Both the position numbers and the translations under genes were made by a program. Below the pieces are notes generated by a model, which saw only the letters and a list, made by a program, of their open reading frames with translations, was not told the DNA's origin and searched no databases. A stretch of DNA of 24,500 nucleotides from a virus, in IMG/VR virus record IMGVR_UViG_3300042565_002290, positions 1-24,500 of that record. One strand, given 5' to 3'. This document shows, piece by piece, positions 21,501 to 24,500 of this stretch. Positions within the stretch are counted from its first letter, which is position 1. The number at the start of each line of letters is the position of its first letter.

Positions 21501-24500
21501 CATTACTAATGTTTTACATACTGGTATGTATGTCAGATATTATCCACACGGATCAGGCTATTCATATGTAGTTCCTCAAACTGGTAAAATTATAGCAAAA
21601 ACTAGTAGTTCGATTACTTTTGATACTCCGTTTACAGGGCTTACAATATTTAATCAGTCTATTAACACTCAAGCAGTATTAGAATTTACACAATATACTA
21701 GACATGTTTTTGATTCGTCTAAAACAGTACATCTTAATATTTCTGGCTATGGACAGCAATCATTAACTAGCTTATCCGGAGCGTATGCGGCATCATACTG
21801 TGGACAACCAACATACTCTATTAAATTATCTGGAATACCTAATAATATATTTACTGATACTATAGCCACAATAAGGCCAGCCACAACTAATAGTGGAACA
21901 GTTTCTTTGGTTTCTCATAGAAATATTAGCGGAACATATACTAGAGATGCAACTCAATACAAAAAATATGAAGGTATTTATATAAGACAACCTTCTATTA
22001 GTGGAAATAGCAGAATTTCTATTTATAACCAAAATTTAGAACCGATAGAGCTACCCTCTGTTCCATTCAACTATAGCTTTGTCTGTGGATACGGAGATGA
22101 TGATAACGGATCTTTTGAAATATATAAATCTGGACTATATAGCTATCTAAAATTTAAATCAGTATCAGGCATAGACATTTCTTTATCTTGCGGTCAAGAT
22201 TTTGATTATGTTTATAAAGTAGCTAATTTAATGGATGTTTCATATATTAAAAATTATTTATATGGAATAGATTATGATTTACAACAAAGTGGATGCTATT
22301 TCTATAGTCAATATCCAGTAAATAGTGGTGCAGGATATGTGTTTTACCCAGATACTTTAGAAACTTCGGACCTTACAGCTCTGCCACTGGGTTTGCTTCC
22401 AGATAAAACATATTTTCCAGTTAATATAAAATTAGTTAATAGTTCATATATATTTGATTTAAGTAAATCGTCTGGTGGACAACCAATTACTATTATTAAT
22501 GACAATAATAGAAAGTCCTCATATAAAATTTTTCCAAGAATACGAGACGCTTATAATAAAGATATATACAATATACGTATTAAAGTTTTTGATATGTCTG
22601 GCAGAAATTATGAAAAACCATTCTCTATACACATAGATCCTGTTAACGTCAGAACTCACATCAGGAATTCTATACCAGACCAATCGGCAATAATAAATGA
22701 ACTTTTTACTTATACTATACCTAATAATACTTTCCCTAATAAAACAAAAATTTCATCAGTTAGACTTTCTGATGGTAGAGTTTTACCTCAATGGCTTGCC
22801 TTTGATCAATCCAAACAAGCATTTAGCGGTACTCCTTTAGCTGCAAATTCTGGAACAATAGAATTATTAGTTAAGGCTACGGGGGTTGATCTGATTGTAT
22901 CTGATGTGTTTAAGTTGTCTGTCACAGATAGTTCTCCATCGATTTCAAACTACATTGTTGATCCAGTATTATCATTTGATATAAAAAACATCTTTCTGTC
23001 TAGCATATCTGTTCCTCAAAATGCTTCTTATGATACACACGTTGGTAAATTATCTGCCGACGGAGGATATAATCCTTATTTAATTTTTAAAACCTCATCT
23101 AATAGTTTTAATGGATATTCTCATTTTGGAGGAAATGTTTTGACGGAATGTTCGGCATCTATTAGTCAGTTTTCCACCGTTACATTATCTGGTATTATTC
23201 CTTATCTATCTGGGCATAACATACTAGTTAGTGGTACGAATAATCAGTCTCAGCAAATAGTAAGTAAGATTGTACCGTCTTCTATTTTTAATATTACTGT
23301 GTCTTCTGGTTCTAACTTTTTATTATTTAATAATCCAAATAGTAATTATACTGGTATAATTTTTAGTGGTAATAAAATTTTTAGCAATATTCAAAATTGG
23401 GACAATAATTACTATGCTACAAATGTTACAACTACTGGTATTTATCTTAATAGAAATTTTACTAATCTTAATAGCGAATCAACAGGACTAACCTGTTTTA
23501 CTAGTGGTTATAATATACTGTTAAATTCTAATGTTAATTTTACAGATAATATTATTGGAATTTTTAGTACCCCAATTAATGAATCTGGTTTTTATTATAT
23601 TGATCAGCTCAAAAACTTTACTACAAATTATCAATCAGCTACAAGGTGTCCAGTTACATTATCTAATAATGATAATATTAAGGGTTTTGATACCGAAACA
23701 AACGAATATATTATAGAAAAAGGATATTATTCTACTGGTTTAATTTCATTTTATACAGACGTTGGCTATAGTGATATTTCTATTAGCAGTCCAGAGCATT
23801 TAAATTTCGAAAATGATGAAAGTAGCGTTTATTTAAGATTCTTATCAAGAAATACTGGGGTTTTACCCACAAGTCAGGGATATTCTAAGATAAGCGGAAT
23901 AGCTCATTCATCTTTTAATGTAAATAATGGATACTTCTTTCCCAACTCTCAACCCTATGCAACAGGATCTGTGCTAATTAATGTTGACAAAAATCACGGA
24001 TACAAACTTGCAAACAATAATGTTGTTAATCAGATACCTGTACAATTTTTAGATACTCAGGAAAATAATAGCAATCGTAAACCAAAGAATAATCTTTTTG
24101 ACATAGATGATATTCAAGGAAATACTATATATGTTAAAGATAAAAATAATTATCTATTAAAAGAAATTGGTAAACCAGATTATTTTGAACAAGCGATATC
24201 TGGCACCTATACTACTAACGGTTTTGGCTTTAGTGCTGCTTTTGTACACAACGACTACAAAATTTATGACTTAGATTACGGAGGTTCTCCAATATGGCCT
24301 CAAGATAAAATAATAGATGTTAATTCTTCTCTTGGGTCATCTAGTTCGAGCTTGGTTTCTAATTCTAGATTACTAGATTTTACTCAGGGATTCTTTTTTA
24401 ATGGAACAGTAGTTAGAAGCGGTTCTCACATAGTATACAATGGAACTTTTCCATCCTTAGTATATTCTGGATATGCTATGTCTGTATTTAGTACTGATCC
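18544..24500 (+). CDS. Giant tail fibre, at least 1985 residues (3' end outside window)
   Basis: The frame from ATG 18544 (MSIVRVEEDIQPLKYLVVTQ) has no stop to the window end; I read every codon. The start overlaps the previous stop (ATGA). Domains: 50-68 a collagen-like run of six Gly-X-Y triplets (GLQGDIGLVGPKGDPGKDG); 75-99 and 177-201 two copies of P-I-x-x-GGTNN ... YYDGxK; ~309-322 LDADLLDGQQGSYY and 555-566 VDLLHGKNLDYY, tail-fibre repeat motifs; ~365-400 YGDIVNALGYRPVSATGDII; 508-518 ADQTISGNKTF; 643-691 YadA/Hia-head-like repeats (GDNSLAVGSNN, NNSIALNSKSQ, DNSIAAGNHG), an adhesin fold; 700-1370 unassigned beta-rich sequence; 1378-1468 a cadherin-like He_PIG/CADG domain (DQSAIINELFTYTIP, LPQWLAFDQSKQAFSGTP, DVFKLSVTD); 1470-1985 unassigned, Asn/Ser/Gly-rich. 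Very long fibres reach or bind the host surface. It is uniformly AT-rich, unlike the chimeric fibres. Confidence 0.85.
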   Translation, partial: MSIVRVEEDIQPLKYLVVTQQRDPESVITTNVVISDTRNNRINLVSIEKGLQGDIGLVGPKGDPGKDGVIFDVLPINSGGTNNTIFSSGHVIYYDGSKLSSSNYTIQDILNNAGNSSNLTGIIAESGLYVNLVNNNARLGVKTGGGLTINEQNTIVVDDTIVRKVELNLGSIEGVVPIEKGGTNNQLFNSNRLLYYDGFKIASFPLATGRILLSGTTIDIVAGSGLVGGGLTSLPSGSVVLNIGGSSDILVETNSISLSNTGIAGTYNKITTDEKGRVVSGSNLSASDIISILNYTPWHIGNDGENSGLDADLLDGQQGSYYLDLSNSTGILSADSLPVQSAPGLYTKVQVNNKGIVINGQDINYGDIVNALGYRPVSATGDIIYGPLTINGNTTLDGNDLVVKDNLPLLGTNSPFILPNEPRGFSFMYGGLTPQTGILAYYPGERELRLITNIGATGIVDAGSGDNFNNEVDGGDANSVYVIGNITGDMNIVLLRSVADSLYVSRFADQTISGNKTFADPLAVRGQISVIPNINQSTPPFNVGANTRMVENLNVDLLHGKNLDYYNDASNMTGLFNYEKVQFNSLEGTIGFIPRFDNRTNNPSRTISDSVIQQTGQIVRVNNNFNFSVGTSNTGSFDANRSALIGQNNRIIGDNSLAVGSNNLVNANNSIALNSKSQALTDNSIAAGNHGYTWSENQVSFGSFRELNNISTAQGQHSTITLGLSGVQTDGAWVNMSPSINIPKNKTLSYTLEVLMNKAAGTGAALFTYESGIIKNSTFRNPNNPSFLTNITSILKDATKREIYNDSQRRRYYYHFNLDNNNFIQNLDVTAPDIKTLDIKPYNTESLYKYIPQYIESYGTYEKTNDGELVLNIPKPITYGWFYQNSGSPDIIVKSYFHGMTTGSVSRLNFTSATKHTPFSKQYQVSSIISDTLFSVKETSWSGRLTNDELILDPQVVSDIDSKNSIITNAGFLYTNSPDIYNVPTNITNVLHTGMYVRYYPHGSGYSYVVPQTGKIIAKTSSSITFDTPFTGLTIFNQSINTQAVLEFTQYTRHVFDSSKTVHLNISGYGQQSLTSLSGAYAASYCGQPTYSIKLSGIPNNIFTDTIATIRPATTNSGTVSLVSHRNISGTYTRDATQYKKYEGIYIRQPSISGNSRISIYNQNLEPIELPSVPFNYSFVCGYGDDDNGSFEIYKSGLYSYLKFKSVSGIDISLSCGQDFDYVYKVANLMDVSYIKNYLYGIDYDLQQSGCYFYSQYPVNSGAGYVFYPDTLETSDLTALPLGLLPDKTYFPVNIKLVNSSYIFDLSKSSGGQPITIINDNNRKSSYKIFPRIRDAYNKDIYNIRIKVFDMSGRNYEKPFSIHIDPVNVRTHIRNSIPDQSAIINELFTYTIPNNTFPNKTKISSVRLSDGRVLPQWLAFDQSKQAFSGTPLAANSGTIELLVKATGVDLIVSDVFKLSVTDSSPSISNYIVDPVLSFDIKNIFLSSISVPQNASYDTHVGKLSADGGYNPYLIFKTSSNSFNGYSHFGGNVLTECSASISQFSTVTLSGIIPYLSGHNILVSGTNNQSQQIVSKIVPSSIFNITVSSGSNFLLFNNPNSNYTGIIFSGNKIFSNIQNWDNNYYATNVTTTGIYLNRNFTNLNSESTGLTCFTSGYNILLNSNVNFTDNIIGIFSTPINESGFYYIDQLKNFTTNYQSATRCPVTLSNNDNIKGFDTETNEYIIEKGYYSTGLISFYTDVGYSDISISSPEHLNFENDESSVYLRFLSRNTGVLPTSQGYSKISGIAHSSFNVNNGYFFPNSQPYATGSVLINVDKNHGYKLANNNVVNQIPVQFLDTQENNSNRKPKNNLFDIDDIQGNTIYVKDKNNYLLKEIGKPDYFEQAISGTYTTNGFGFSAAFVHNDYKIYDLDYGGSPIWPQDKIIDVNSSLGSSSSSLVSNSRLLDFTQGFFFNGTVVRSGSHIVYNGTFPSLVYSGYAMSVFSTD

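Overview
The window is a structural-gene region of a tailed double-stranded DNA bacteriophage (Caudoviricetes type). All credible genes are on the plus strand, tightly packed, with one-base or ATGA overlaps and purine-rich ribosome binding sites. Background composition is AT-rich, suggesting an AT-rich host or a low-GC aquatic phage, but nothing identifies the host. No integrase, tRNA, CRISPR or replication gene is present, and no non-coding gap exceeds about 150 bases.

Bases 1-4458 are a capsid module: the 3' part of a portal gene, a prohead protease with a long charged coiled-coil tail that probably also gives a separate scaffold protein from an internal start, a small decoration-type protein, the HK97-like major capsid protein, and a rho-independent terminator. 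A free-standing homing endonuclease of the EDxHD/Vsr-like type follows (4530-6233) with its own sigma70-like promoter.

Bases 6234-17519 are an adhesin island: a small fibre-base protein, an 83-residue protein, a 555-residue repeat fibre, a 929-residue multidomain adhesin (VWD-like, poly-Thr, LamG, Fn3, Ig), an 86-residue unknown, a GalNAc-transferase-like family 2 glycosyltransferase, a LamG/Fn3 fibre, a 2-oxoglutarate/Fe(II) oxygenase, another fibre with a small companion gene and a frameshifted micro-gene, then a short Fn3 fibre and a 55-residue protein. Three fibres share an Mtd-like N-terminal docking domain. Two stretches (about 13085-15028 and 15650-16560) are far richer in GC than the rest and begin inside fibre genes, so the fibre tips and downstream partner genes look imported onto resident N-termini.

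Bases 17572-24500 hold a probable neck/head-tail connector protein, a paralogue of the small fibre-base protein, and a giant fibre gene that stays open from 18544 to the window end (at least 1985 codons) with collagen-like, YadA-head-like and cadherin-like (He_PIG/CADG) segments.

A short intergenic element with core GGTGTA lies 46-61 bases before the first gene of each of the four blocks after the endonuclease. Two copies also share an upstream 11-mer at matched spacing and flank exactly the block with the GC-rich imports. The most interesting reading is a modular tail-fibre exchange locus carrying its own fibre-modifying enzymes (glycosyltransferase and oxygenase). The modules and repeats are seen in the sequence; exchange and fibre modification are inference.
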